Positions 1 through 8,686 of a stretch of 64,000 nucleotides of DNA are shown in pieces. The notes under the pieces were generated by a model. The model worked only from the letters and a program-made list of their open reading frames with translations. It had not been told where the DNA came from and did no database searches. Numbering within the stretch: the stretch's first letter is position 1; every line of letters starts with the position of its first letter. Source of the stretch: Corynebacterium urealyticum DSM 7109 (GTDB lineage: Bacteria > Actinomycetota > Actinomycetes > Mycobacteriales > Mycobacteriaceae); contig NC_010545.1 in the NCBI RefSeq assembly GCF_000069945.1, forward strand, positions 1,674,001-1,738,000, given 5' to 3'. Made by a program: the position numbers and the translations under genes.

Positions 1-2364
1 AGTGCCTTCCCCGACCGGTACGGCAAGAAGATGGGCCGAGCCCAAGCGCTGATTAAGCAGTACGGGTCTACCGGGGTTTCCGCCCAAGCAGAGACTCTGG
101 CAGGCGGCGGTGTGGAGTCCACCTCCTCTTCGGGCATCACCCTCACAGGTGGTGAGCAGATCGACTGGGGTGAGGCGTCGAACCTCTACTCCGAGATCAA
201 GCGCGAACGCGATCTAGCCAAGAAGCTAGCCCGCTGGCGCCGCGGTGCGTTCGACCGAGGCGGCATCGCCCGCGGCATCGGCTTCATGCCGAAGGCCACC
301 ATCAAGCCCGAGCGCGTCTTGAACCCGTCAAACACCAAGGCGTTTGACCAACTCCCAGGCGCGCTCGCAGATGTGGCAAACAAGCTCGGGATCTCCGCCG
401 AGGCGCAAGCCATGGCAGCCCGGGCAATGTCCAACGTGGAAGCCGCCATCACAAGCTTCAACGTCAAGGACGCGATCAAGCTCGGCGACATGCTGGGCCT
501 TGAGAAGATCACTGGGGTGTTCAAGGGCAGCGTCACCGCATACGACGAGATGCAGACCGCCCACGCCGCCCAGGTTGATGCCGCCGACGGCGTGAAGCAA
601 GCCGAGAAGAACTTGGCGACCGCGCGCCGGGAGTATGCCGAGGCTCTGGCCGAGGATACTGAGCTGACCGTGAAGCAGAAGCGGAAGCTGGAGGATGCGC
701 AAGCTGCCGTCGTCGCGGCGAAGAAGCCCGATAAGAAGGGCAACGTCAATGCCGACAAGGTAGCCAAGGCCGAGCTCCGGCTTAAGCGTGTCCAGGAGGA
801 TATCGCCGCCGAGCAGGAGAAGACGGGCAAGAAGCAATCCGACAAGGTGAAGGAGGCTGCAGAAAATCTCACGAAGGCTGAGGACGAGCTCGCGGCTGCC
901 CGGTATGTGGTGACCGCTGCGGCTAAGGCCGCAGGCTTCGCCGAGATCGGCATGGTTCTGGCCGTCGCCGAGATCGTGGGCAAGGTCGCGAAGAAGATCG
1001 GGACGGCGATCCGTGCTGCCCGTCAGGGTATGGCCGACGCTCGTGCAGAGTCGATGAAGGCAGTGTCCGAATGGACACAGCTGGTGGACTCGCAGCGGGA
1101 GACGGTCTCCAAGCTGAAAATGAGCCTGATCGATGCACAGATCGCGCTCACCAGCGCAGCGTGGAAGACCCGCCTCTCCGTAGCTGATGTGACCCGCGCC
1201 CAGCTTGAGGGCGCGAAGAACGTCGCCGAGGCTGAGGCGAAGCTCAAGGCAGAGCGGGAGCGCGTCGCCCGTGCGGGCATGTTGCACTACAACGACATGC
1301 GCGCCGCATACGACCGTTTCCGTCTTGCTGAGCGTGACGCGATGGCCGGAAGACTGGACGACTTCATCCGCATCACCCCGGAAATCCGGGCACTGGAGCA
1401 CGAGGTCAACGTCGCCCGGATCGAGGGAATCCAGGGCCAGCACAAGGCTGTGCTCGCCTCCCTGGAGGCAATGCACGCCCAGCAGCTGGCAGCCCTCGAT
1501 CTCGCCAGCACAACCCTGCAGCTGCAGCAGCAGACCGCCCAGCTCGCACAGATGGCCCAAACCCACTTTGGACTCACCAGCGAGCAGGCACTCACTGGCG
1601 CGAACACCGCGGCCCTCGAGGCCGAGGCACTGCGCCTGCGGGGTAAGACGAACCGGGGCATCGGCTGGGTCGGTGATTTCCTCACCGACCCGATCGAGAC
1701 CCTCCGGTACGCATTCGGCGGCGCGCGCGCCGATAAGGCACGCCTCAAGCAGCTGGAAGCACAGATCGCCGAGCGTAACGCCGCAGGCCTAGGCACCGGC
1801 GTCGAGCTGGATCCGAAGATCGCCCGGCAGGCGCAGATGCTCTTCGGCCGAGGGCTGGAGGAAGAAGCCCGCAACCTGCTGGCATCCTCCTCCTGGGGTG
1901 ACGCCCAACGCGCCCTCGATGCGGCCAAGGAGCAGCAGCAGATCCTCGGAATGCGGCAAGCCGAAGAGGCACTCAAGGCCTCGAAGGAACGCCTGCAAGC
2001 GCTCGTCGACTTCGAGACGAAGGCGAACCCGCTTCGCCAGCAGCTTGATGCCCTCGAGTCCGCAGCCAGCGCAGAGAAGCACCGAGCAGAGTACTGGCGG
2101 GAGGAATCCCCCGCCGTCCGCGAGGCGCTCAAGGCACTGGCCGACTTCGAAGCCTCCAACGCCACCGACCTCATCGCCGCCAGCCGCGGGCAAAAGACCA
2201 CCCTCAACCTGACGATCCCCAACCAGGACGTCTACACCCGCGAACAGATGGACGCCGTCCTCAACCTCCTCACCGAGATCCCAGAACTGGAATCCCGAAT
2301 CGAAAGAATCGAAAACCCACCAACCGGCGCCAACGCACTGATGAACGCCCGCCTCGGCCGCTAA
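1..2364 (+). CDS. Phage tail tape measure protein, C-terminal part (5' end outside window)
   Basis: The reading frame is open from base 1, with no stop before the first ATG at 31, so this is the 3' part of a larger gene. More than 780 residues are visible. They are dominated by long Ala/Glu/Lys/Gln-rich helical, coiled-coil stretches (about residues 180-340 and 390-530 from the ATG), with a short hydrophobic patch near residues 300-325. Great length, helical low complexity and position just upstream of distal-tail genes are typical of tape measure proteins, which set tail length and help DNA entry in siphoviruses. The function is inferred from position and composition; no catalytic motif is seen. 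It is followed after 24 bases by the next tail gene, which has its own strong ribosome binding site. Confidence 0.75.
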   Translation, partial: SAFPDRYGKKMGRAQALIKQYGSTGVSAQAETLAGGGVESTSSSGITLTGGEQIDWGEASNLYSEIKRERDLAKKLARWRRGAFDRGGIARGIGFMPKATIKPERVLNPSNTKAFDQLPGALADVANKLGISAEAQAMAARAMSNVEAAITSFNVKDAIKLGDMLGLEKITGVFKGSVTAYDEMQTAHAAQVDAADGVKQAEKNLATARREYAEALAEDTELTVKQKRKLEDAQAAVVAAKKPDKKGNVNADKVAKAELRLKRVQEDIAAEQEKTGKKQSDKVKEAAENLTKAEDELAAARYVVTAAAKAAGFAEIGMVLAVAEIVGKVAKKIGTAIRAARQGMADARAESMKAVSEWTQLVDSQRETVSKLKMSLIDAQIALTSAAWKTRLSVADVTRAQLEGAKNVAEAEAKLKAERERVARAGMLHYNDMRAAYDRFRLAERDAMAGRLDDFIRITPEIRALEHEVNVARIEGIQGQHKAVLASLEAMHAQQLAALDLASTTLQLQQQTAQLAQMAQTHFGLTSEQALTGANTAALEAEALRLRGKTNRGIGWVGDFLTDPIETLRYAFGGARADKARLKQLEAQIAERNAAGLGTGVELDPKIARQAQMLFGRGLEEEARNLLASSSWGDAQRALDAAKEQQQILGMRQAEEALKASKERLQALVDFETKANPLRQQLDALESAASAEKHRAEYWREESPAVREALKALADFEASNATDLIAASRGQKTTLNLTIPNQDVYTREQMDAVLNLLTEIPELESRIERIENPPTGANALMNARLGR

Positions 2365-2388
2365 CCACCAACAAGAAAGGAGGCCACC

Positions 2389-3165
2389 ATGAAGTGGGAC
2401 ATAAGCTACACCGCCTACACCGGCGACACCGTAGAACTAACCACCCCCACCTCCCCGGTGTTCATCACCAACGGCGGCATCGAAGGACTCGTCGGCACCA
2501 TCACCGAAAGCCCCCGAACCACCATCAACACCCCCGGCCACACCGTCACCCCACACGACCAAACCATCATGCCAATGACCGGCACCCTCACCCTCCGAGT
2601 CAAAGGCACCCCACACGAAGCCGAACACCACTACACCCGCTTCACCAACCTCTGGCACCACAACCCCACAAAAGCCGGAACCCTCCACCTCACCACCCCA
2701 CACGGCAACTACCACACCACCGCCCGACTCGCGCCGGGCGAGGCAATCGCACCACCAGCGATCCGCCCGGGGCGCAGCTCTGCGCCGACGATTGAGGTGC
2801 CGATCATCTGCGATCGGGGCGGGTGGCTGCTCACCCGGTCGGGCACCGGCACGGTGGCTGTGGCTAATCCTGGTGATACTCACCTGTGGGTGCGTGTCCG
2901 GTGGCAGGGTACCGGCGGCCGGTTCGTCCTCCCCTCCGGGTTCAGCGTCCACCTGCCCCCGGCGTCCTCACCCCGCACCTTCCTGCTCTCCCCCGCGGAA
3001 TCCTGCGCTGTTGTCGATGATGCCGGCGTGCTGGATGATGCTCTCTCCTCCCAACTGTGGGCGACCCCGCCAGAGGGCGTGCCCCCTGGCACGACTCGCA
3101 CCTTCACGGCACCAGCCGGTGCCCGTGTGTCGTGGGATGTGCTCACCCTCAACCCCTGGACATAG
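2389..3165 (+). CDS. Phage distal tail (Dit-like) / minor tail protein
   Basis: 258 residues, preceded by an AAAGGAGG-type ribosome binding site. It is the first gene after the tape measure gene, the usual place of the distal tail protein that links tail tube and tip. The N-terminal half is beta-rich and Thr/His/Pro-rich, and the C-terminal half looks like a beta-sandwich. No signal peptide or membrane segment is present. Base use changes sharply near position 2735: upstream almost every codon ends in C and A-rich codons dominate, downstream the codons are mixed and G/T-richer. This suggests recombination within the gene. The Dit role is inferred from gene order. Confidence 0.6.
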   Translation: MKWDISYTAYTGDTVELTTPTSPVFITNGGIEGLVGTITESPRTTINTPGHTVTPHDQTIMPMTGTLTLRVKGTPHEAEHHYTRFTNLWHHNPTKAGTLHLTTPHGNYHTTARLAPGEAIAPPAIRPGRSSAPTIEVPIICDRGGWLLTRSGTGTVAVANPGDTHLWVRVRWQGTGGRFVLPSGFSVHLPPASSPRTFLLSPAESCAVVDDAGVLDDALSSQLWATPPEGVPPGTTRTFTAPAGARVSWDVLTLNPWT

Positions 3166-3188
3166 AGACAACGTAGAAAGGCACCTTC

Positions 3189-4070
3189 ATGGTCAACTGG
3201 GATCAATGGCGACGCCACATCGACCACACGGTTGCTGATACCGGCCAGTGGGTCGGTCTCCTCGACGGCGACTGGCAGCCGATCTGCACCATGCCCCCAC
3301 TCCTCGACCTCACCGCCGCCACTAACCGGCTCGCCGCTGGTGAAGTCCAAGCCACCTTCGACATCACCAGCCACCACCGCCCAACCCACCCCGTTGCTGA
3401 TCGCCTCATCGCCGACAAGCTCGGCAAGTTCGACGACAACGGCAGGATCAGTCCCGCCATCGACGAGGACCTCAACCTCGCGGTCATCCGCCCCGGATCA
3501 CGCCAGGTGTACTTCATCACCCATACCGAAAGCGAGGGCACCACCGCCCCCACAACCCTCACCGTCTACGGCACCGACCTGATCGACCTCCTCGACGCCA
3601 CCCCCTGCCCCTCAAACCCCAAAACCTGGGGAATGTACCCCATCACCACCCGCACCGAAGACGCCGGCGGAAAATACACCACCCCACGCCAATACGGCCC
3701 CGTCGAGATGGCAGACGTCGCCGACGGCTACACCTACGACGACCCCGCCGACATCGCCCTCCGCCGCTGCATCCAAGACTCCGTCGACGCAGTCATGCGC
3801 GAATGCGAATTCACCCGCCCCCACATCGCCGTCCAATGGGACACCCCCACCCCAGGCGCACCCCGCATGGTGCTCCGCCCCCAAGACGAAACGATCTGGG
3901 CATGCATCCAAGAACCCGCCCTCCTCGCAGGGGCAACCATCAACGCCTCCCTATGGTGGCCAGGCGATGACCCATTCCCCGTCCGACACCACCCCGACCA
4001 ACCCCCAGCACTCACCAGCTACGACCACCCCATCGCAAAAATCGAAGTCTCCATCACCGGCAAGGAGTAA
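3189..4070 (+). CDS. Phage minor tail protein (tail-tip module)
   Basis: 293 residues, starting at an ATG behind AGAAAGGCACCTTC. It opens with an aromatic stretch (WDQWRRHI) and is rich in Asp, Thr and Pro; there is no transmembrane segment or signal. It lies between the Dit-like gene and a larger tail protein, spaced 23 and 6 bases from its neighbours, so the set is one transcription unit. Actinophages commonly place a baseplate or tail-associated protein here, of the type annotated as Gp37-like, but I cannot confirm that family by eye. The function is a positional inference. Confidence 0.55.
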   Translation: MVNWDQWRRHIDHTVADTGQWVGLLDGDWQPICTMPPLLDLTAATNRLAAGEVQATFDITSHHRPTHPVADRLIADKLGKFDDNGRISPAIDEDLNLAVIRPGSRQVYFITHTESEGTTAPTTLTVYGTDLIDLLDATPCPSNPKTWGMYPITTRTEDAGGKYTTPRQYGPVEMADVADGYTYDDPADIALRRCIQDSVDAVMRECEFTRPHIAVQWDTPTPGAPRMVLRPQDETIWACIQEPALLAGATINASLWWPGDDPFPVRHHPDQPPALTSYDHPIAKIEVSITGKE

Positions 4071-4076
4071 GCACCC

Positions 4077-5417
4077 ATGACAGGCCTGCCCGCACTCGTC
4101 GCCGACGGCGGCACACTCACCGTCATGCGCCGCCTAGCCACCTACGCCTGGGGCGAATACACCGTCACCTGGCCCGAAAACTTCACCCCACCCGACGTCG
4201 AAGAAGGAAACACCCTCGGATACGTCGCCCACCTCAACAACAAAAACCCCTCCCTCTCCGGCCGCCGCTTCATCCGCTCCGACGTCGACATCACCGCCAC
4301 CGACCCCAACCCCACACCACCAGAACCAGGCCAAACCAACGTCGAAGAAATCCTCGACGCCGCCACCAACCAAGTCACCGGCGACGCCTTCCTCGAAAAA
4401 GACATCACCACCCCAGGCCTCGGCAGACTCACCCCAGGCCTCCACTTCCGCGTCGGCGACCGCATCCCCATCCGCATCTTCGGCCGCATCCTCGAAAAAC
4501 AACTCGTCACCGCCATAACCCGCACCTCCGAACCCTCAGGAACGATCGGATACCTCGTCCACATCGGCGGCCAACTCACCGGCGACCAACTCCAACTACT
4601 CCAACGAAACACCGAAATCGACCGCGCCATCCTCGCCGAACGCCGCGAACGCATCCGCGCCGTCGGAGCCGTAGAACACAAAGCCGATCGCGCCGGGCAG
4701 ACGGCGTCGACAGCGGTGGCGGAAACCCAGCAGATTCGCGATACGTTGACCCGCCGCGGGGCAAGCCCCAGTGAGGTGACTGCGCAGCTGCAGCGGCTGA
4801 ACGACCAGCTGGCTGCACATGGGGAGTCACCGCCTGGTGGGCTGATCCCGGCGATTCTGCAGGAAAATGCTTTGCGATGGCGGATGCAGGAGGAGATCGA
4901 CCGCCTGCAGACCCGACAGATTAAGGACAACGCAGGTGTGCTGCAGGGGCTACAGGAGCTGCGGGAACGGGACGCCGCGCAGATTCGTGAAATTGATGCG
5001 CTGTCCGCCCGCCTGTCTGTGCTGGCTGTGGGCAAGGTGACTGTGAGCGGTGGCATGAGCGCGAAGTCCACGCTTCACGGCATTGCGCTGCGCACCCCGT
5101 CCGGTGACCGGCACCTGTATGTGTGTGCCAGCCCGGATTTTCACGGGACGATCACGGTGCAGATCTTCTATGCCAATGGGTCCGGCTATCAGAAGGTCTT
5201 TTCTGCGAAGGACTTTGAGTACCGCACCGGTAAATACGATTTGCGGCGCCTAGAGGTGCTGAAGGATTTCTGGGTCACTAACCGCACTAGTTCCCGCCCC
5301 TACGCGGCCTATTGGTGGGTGCCGCTGGGAAATATTGATTCCACCACCGTCCTGGTGGATCACACCACATGGAACCAGGGCGTAATCGACTACGTCCCAG
5401 AAGAAGGAGAAGACTGA
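4077..5417 (+). CDS. Phage minor tail protein with central coiled coil
   Basis: 446 residues. The N-terminal third is a beta-rich structural region with an Asp/Pro-rich linker, residues about 195-315 form an Arg/Glu/Gln/Leu-rich helical region that looks like a coiled coil, and the C-terminus is a compact beta-rich domain rich in Tyr and Trp. It starts six bases after the upstream stop, and its own stop overlaps the next start (TGATGA), so the two are translationally coupled. As in the gene at 2389, base composition flips inside the gene, near position 4690: upstream C-ending, A-rich codons, downstream mixed codons. A tail-tip or receptor-contact role is inferred from context. Confidence 0.55.
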   Translation: MTGLPALVADGGTLTVMRRLATYAWGEYTVTWPENFTPPDVEEGNTLGYVAHLNNKNPSLSGRRFIRSDVDITATDPNPTPPEPGQTNVEEILDAATNQVTGDAFLEKDITTPGLGRLTPGLHFRVGDRIPIRIFGRILEKQLVTAITRTSEPSGTIGYLVHIGGQLTGDQLQLLQRNTEIDRAILAERRERIRAVGAVEHKADRAGQTASTAVAETQQIRDTLTRRGASPSEVTAQLQRLNDQLAAHGESPPGGLIPAILQENALRWRMQEEIDRLQTRQIKDNAGVLQGLQELRERDAAQIREIDALSARLSVLAVGKVTVSGGMSAKSTLHGIALRTPSGDRHLYVCASPDFHGTITVQIFYANGSGYQKVFSAKDFEYRTGKYDLRRLEVLKDFWVTNRTSSRPYAAYWWVPLGNIDSTTVLVDHTTWNQGVIDYVPEEGED

Positions 5418-6595
5418 TGACACGTGTGACCGGAACGCTTCACCACGTCCTCGGGAACGCCGAGGCGATCACGGAGGTGTGGGTGCGCTCGGCGCGTGCT
5501 CGCGGCCACGGTGGTGGCTGGCTCATGAAGACCAGCGCCCGCACCCCGATCACCGACGCTCACCTGTCGCTGGATATCGTCCCTGGGCCTGCGATCCTCG
5601 TCGCAGTGGCAGAGGGGCAGCCACTGGAGCACATCGAGATCATCGTCCCAGATACGGAGTCGGCCTCTCTCGAGATCTGTATTACCGCGGCCCAGGGCAC
5701 GGGCGGACAGACTGCCGAGGCGCTGGACCTTCTGCGTCGGCAGATCGCCGATGATTTGGGGGAGTCTGCTAAGGCCGTCACGGATTCAAGGGCAGCAGCC
5801 AACGATGCCGAAGCGTCGGCACAGACCGCGGGTAGTAGTGCGTCGAAGGCTGGGCAGTCCGCCACTCGTGCGGCATCGTCTGCGTCTATGGCTAGTGCGA
5901 GTGAGAGTAGGGCTGCAGCTCATGCTGGTGAGGCGGGCGCCCATGCGTCGGCGGCTGGTGAGTCTGCGAAAACGGCTGAGGCTAGCGCCAGTGCGGCTGC
6001 GGATAGCGCCGGTACGGCGAAGACGCAGGCTGACCGAGCTGCGGATCGGGCCTCTGCTGCCGCGGTGTCTGCGACTGAGGCCGGTCAGCATGCTGATCGT
6101 GCGGAGAGCATACCCGAGCACGTGGACTGGCACGGGGATCGGCTGATGGTGATGGGGAAGATCAGTCCGCCGCTGACTGGCCCCCGTGGTCAGCGGGGGC
6201 CACAGGGCGACTCGGGTGCGTCTACGTGGGATGCGATCACCGGGAAGCCCAATGTGGCGACGCGGGATGATTTAACCCAGCAGGGGTTGGATTATCTCAA
6301 CGCGCTGCACGAGAAGGCTGATAAGTCTCACCAGCACCGGATGGCTGACATCACCGACCTGCCCACGGTGTCTGACGCGCCCACGCGGAATACGCTGGTG
6401 AAGCGGTCGTCAACCGGGACTGTGCGTGTGGCGGATCCTGCTGGGCCGAATAATGCAGCAAATCAGGGGTACGTGGATAGGCAGGACGCTGCCACCCTGG
6501 CCGAGGCGAAGGCCTTGGTCGATGCCCGAGTCCGCCTTGTCTCCTCCTTACCCTCTCGGCCAGACCCGAACGTCCTTTACGTGATTCCGGAGTGA
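5417..6595 (+). CDS. Phage tail fibre-like protein with Ala/Ser repeats and a short collagen-like stretch
   Basis: 392 residues from the ATG at 5417, which overlaps the previous stop and lies behind GAAGGAGAAG. An in-frame start 48 bases upstream is possible but lies inside the previous gene. Domains in order: a beta-rich N-terminal domain (about 1-100); a long Ala/Ser heptad-like region (about 115-225) of the kind seen in trimeric fibre shafts; a short run of Gly-X-Y triplets near residues 255-267; and a C-terminal region with tail-repeat-like segments (DITDLPTVSDAPTRNTLVKR). This pattern fits a trimeric phage fibre that contacts the host surface. Family assignment is by architecture only. 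Confidence 0.6.
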   Translation: MTRVTGTLHHVLGNAEAITEVWVRSARARGHGGGWLMKTSARTPITDAHLSLDIVPGPAILVAVAEGQPLEHIEIIVPDTESASLEICITAAQGTGGQTAEALDLLRRQIADDLGESAKAVTDSRAAANDAEASAQTAGSSASKAGQSATRAASSASMASASESRAAAHAGEAGAHASAAGESAKTAEASASAAADSAGTAKTQADRAADRASAAAVSATEAGQHADRAESIPEHVDWHGDRLMVMGKISPPLTGPRGQRGPQGDSGASTWDAITGKPNVATRDDLTQQGLDYLNALHEKADKSHQHRMADITDLPTVSDAPTRNTLVKRSSTGTVRVADPAGPNNAANQGYVDRQDAATLAEAKALVDARVRLVSSLPSRPDPNVLYVIPE

Positions 6596-6599
6596 TTCT

Positions 6600-7961
6600 T
6601 TGTCTGTCTTTTTTGGCGGTCGCAAGATCGAGGCTCTCAGTTTCGGGGGAAGGGCGATCAGTGAAGCGTACTACGGCGCCAAGTTGGTCTACGCTGCTCG
6701 GAGCAGTATTAAGGGCTTTGAGGCGTTCTTCGATACCCTCGACCGGGACGGGTATAGCTACGAGCTTGACCTCCCCGCGACGAAGGTTGTTACCACGAAC
6801 GTCAGCTCTACCACAACCAACTTCCACATCCACGTGCTGTGCGGAGACGATGCTTCTATCGTCGTAGAGCAGAGCAGTGGTGGCCGTAAGGCGCTGGACC
6901 TGCGAGTAAGCGGGGGGAAGGTCTCGGTAAAGTCCACGGGCGACCGTGGGAAGAGCAACCTTTCTTTCTCCGGAGACTGGCCGGGAGGGGTGCATATCCT
7001 TTCCGTCTCTACCGACAAAGAGTGGTACGGCTACCAAATGAAGGTGCTGGTCGACGGGAAGGAGATTGCCTCCCAGTCTAACGGCGGTGGCTTCACCCTC
7101 TCTGAGAACCTGCTGTCTTCTGGTGAGGTTAAGACCACCCTTAAAGGCTGCCTAGCTCGCCAGCCCCTGGCTACCAGAAGGCTGCTCAGCAACAGCAGCT
7201 CCTCCGTGGGGTGGATTGTGGAGGCGGTTAAGCCTGGCGCTGTGGTTTGGTGGACCCTGCCTGGGAAGTTGCCCTCCCTTCCAGGCGCTCGTATGAAGGG
7301 TGCGCTTTACGGAGGCGGGTCGGGAGGCGCAGGCGGGGCCACCTCTATTAGTGGAAAGTCGGGCAGCGGAGGCACCAGCGTATTTACCCCGGAACTGTCC
7401 ATCGATGATCTGAAGACGCTGGTGGTAGGGTCAGGCGGTCCAGGTGGCGGGCGAGGGACGCTCGCCACCGAACCCGGCAAGGAAGGCGACCCCTCGTATA
7501 TTACTGTCGCGGGGAAGAGGGTCTCGTCTGAGTCCAACGAGAGGTTCACCCCAACGATCTTCGGGAGTAAGTATTCGGGTTCCCTGCCGGGAGCAGGGGG
7601 GTCGGGCGGTGACAGCTCCCCTCGGTCGAAGGACGATAGCAGCTTCGATCTGTTCGGAAAACCCGGAAGCCCTGGTAAACCCGGGGGGCTCCTCCTCGCC
7701 CGAACCTGGGATCCGTCCCCCCCTCGCCATAGCCTCGAGGACGCTCCCCGCGACAACGCTCCGCTCCCGCCTCCGCCGCCGAGCTCTGGAGTTTTCCGTG
7801 GAGACTTTGAGCTGGATGTGCTTTACAGGGTTGGCGACACAGTGAAGGTTAGCGACCAGCACGCGTCCGCTAACGGCACCTACGAATGCCTCATGGAGCA
7901 CACGTCCAACGTCTACGACTACCCGTGGAACAGCACGCGCCGATGGAAGAAGATTAGCTAG
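6600..7961 (+). CDS. Glycine-rich phage tail/receptor-binding protein with a carbohydrate-binding-like C-terminus
   Basis: 453 residues starting at TTG 6600, with GGAG about seven bases upstream; no ATG gives the same N-terminus. After a beta-rich N-terminal part, residues about 235-360 are very Gly-rich, as in the glycine-rich domains of phage fibres. A proline run (PLPPPPP) links to a final segment of about 50 residues with the pattern Y-x-x-G-D-x-V, Y-x-C, H-T-S and W, which resembles CBM5/12-type chitin-binding modules. It ends the tail operon and overlaps by four bases the end of the convergent small gene. A host cell-wall glycan ligand is an inference. A second open frame over 7444-7845 is taken as a shadow. 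Confidence 0.55.
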   Translation: MSVFFGGRKIEALSFGGRAISEAYYGAKLVYAARSSIKGFEAFFDTLDRDGYSYELDLPATKVVTTNVSSTTTNFHIHVLCGDDASIVVEQSSGGRKALDLRVSGGKVSVKSTGDRGKSNLSFSGDWPGGVHILSVSTDKEWYGYQMKVLVDGKEIASQSNGGGFTLSENLLSSGEVKTTLKGCLARQPLATRRLLSNSSSSVGWIVEAVKPGAVVWWTLPGKLPSLPGARMKGALYGGGSGGAGGATSISGKSGSGGTSVFTPELSIDDLKTLVVGSGGPGGGRGTLATEPGKEGDPSYITVAGKRVSSESNERFTPTIFGSKYSGSLPGAGGSGGDSSPRSKDDSSFDLFGKPGSPGKPGGLLLARTWDPSPPRHSLEDAPRDNAPLPPPPPSSGVFRGDFELDVLYRVGDTVKVSDQHASANGTYECLMEHTSNVYDYPWNSTRRWKKIS

Positions 7962-8203
7962 GACTTCTTCGTTGCGGTCGGTGCGTTTGGTACTGGAGAG
8001 CCTGGCCGACCAGCTTGCCAGGCCTTCACCTCCTCCGCATCCCATAGCGGCGTCATCCTGTTAACCTCACCGACTTTCTCAGGGGGCATACCCCGGCGTA
8101 CGTACGAACGCCACGAGGATTCAGTAATCCCACAGTGAGCTGCGCACTCCCGGATCGTCCAGAGCACCGCTCCTGTTTCTGGGTTCGTGATTAGTGGCCT
8201 CAC
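7958..8203 (-). CDS. Small helix-turn-helix DNA-binding protein (prophage, antisense to tail/lysis genes)
   Basis: 81 residues from GTG 8203, which overlaps the stop of the upstream 50-residue gene (GTGA), so translation is coupled. The central segment (TIRECAAHCGITESSWRSYV) looks like the winged-helix/MerR-AlpA type fold used by excisionases and small phage regulators, followed by a W-D-x-x-E-V-x-x-W pattern common in that fold. It is the last of three genes read leftward between the tail fibre and endolysin genes. It could be an excisionase or a local repressor. No family is certain. Confidence 0.55.
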   Translation of the reverse strand: MRPLITNPETGAVLWTIRECAAHCGITESSWRSYVRRGMPPEKVGEVNRMTPLWDAEEVKAWQAGRPGSPVPNAPTATKKS

Positions 8204-8352
8204 TTGTCGTCACCAGAGTTAAGCGAGTCGACGAGGTTCCATGCAGATGCCCCGCAAATGGCGGCAATAAGCACCTTGGAGGGTTTTTCACTCCTCGCGT
8301 AGATGATGGCAGTGACAAATCCCGCGAGTGCGCTGATGGTGCGCAGATTCAT
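8200..8352 (-). CDS. 50-residue predicted membrane peptide, prophage
   Basis: A short gene found by reading the minus strand. ATG at 8352 follows AGGAGAAGATC, an excellent ribosome binding site, and TGA at 8202-8200 overlaps the GTG of the next gene. The N-terminus (MNLRTISALAGFVTAIIYAR) is hydrophobic enough for one membrane helix. A second weakly hydrophobic stretch (VLIAAICGASAWNLV) follows, and the peptide ends in SGDDK. Size, membrane character and place beside the lysis genes would suit a small holin or antiholin, but its direction is opposite to the lysis cassette. Function unknown. Confidence 0.5.
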   Translation of the reverse strand: MNLRTISALAGFVTAIIYARSEKPSKVLIAAICGASAWNLVDSLNSGDDK

Positions 8353-8400
8353 GATCTTCTCCTATCTTGTGTTCGGTAGTGTTGGAGGTAGCCCCGGGAG

Positions 8401-8427
8401 GGGCTGGGCAGTTACAGTGCCCAGCCC
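8401..8427 (-). terminator. Hairpin between two antisense micro-genes
   Basis: A perfect 10-bp stem (GGGCTGGGCA with TGCCCAGCCC) around a 7-base loop lies between the stop of the 25-residue gene and the start of the 50-residue gene. No U-run follows on the minus strand, so it is more likely an attenuator or RNA-stability element than a full terminator. Confidence 0.4.
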
Positions 8428-8435
8428 ACCAGGGG

Positions 8436-8513
8436 TTATTTCTTCCGTCCCTGCCAGACCTGGATTGTCTGGAGTATGACGGCAATGATTCCGAGCAGTA
8501 ATTCCGGACTCAT
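8436..8513 (-). CDS. 25-residue hydrophobic peptide, prophage
   Basis: The minus strand carries AAAGGAGGATCA directly before ATG 8513, a near-ideal ribosome binding site, and a frame that ends at TAA 8438-8436. The product is 25 residues: a hydrophobic core (LLLGIIAVILQTIQVW) with a basic tail (QGRKK). That is the layout of a single-span membrane peptide. It is the first gene after the promoter at 8568-8597. The strong ribosome binding site is the main reason to call such a short frame real. Function unknown. Confidence 0.5.
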   Translation of the reverse strand: MSPELLLGIIAVILQTIQVWQGRKK

Positions 8514-8567
8514 TGATCCTCCTTTCACTTTTTTAGTTGTAGTGCGTCTCTCACCCGCACTATCTAC

Positions 8568-8597
8568 ACTATAGCACGATAGCGCTACATTATTCAA
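8568..8597 (-). promoter_or_regulatory. Sigma-70-type promoter for the antisense micro-gene cluster
   Basis: Read on the minus strand: -35 TTGAAT (8597-8592), 18-base spacer, -10 TATAGT (8573-8568). The palindrome TAGCGCTA lies inside the spacer, and GCGCTA recurs just outside the -35, so a repressor site may overlap the promoter. Confidence 0.5.
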
Positions 8598-8628
8598 ACT
8601 GCGCTAGTACCGAAACCCAACTGCTCTA

Positions 8629-8654
8629 CCCCGCCCATCCGGCGGGGTTTTCTT
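8629..8654 (+). terminator. Rho-independent terminator upstream of the endolysin gene
   Basis: CCCCGCC pairs with GGCGGGG around a 5-base loop, followed by TTTTCTT on the plus strand. It would stop transcription from the tail genes and set the lysis cassette apart as a separate unit. Confidence 0.7.
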
Positions 8655-8686
8655 ATGCCCAAAAAGAGGTCGAAAGGACAAGCACT

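Noticed and set aside
5850..6110. Repeat array-like region with short similar units, considered as CRISPR
   Set aside because: The units are codons of an Ala/Ser-rich fibre shaft in frame, not direct repeats with unique spacers. No CRISPR array was seen in the window.
7444..7845. Alternative plus-strand frame inside the glycine-rich tail gene
   Set aside because: Arg/Pro/Ser-rich product without its own ribosome binding site; the main frame continues into a sensible C-terminal module.
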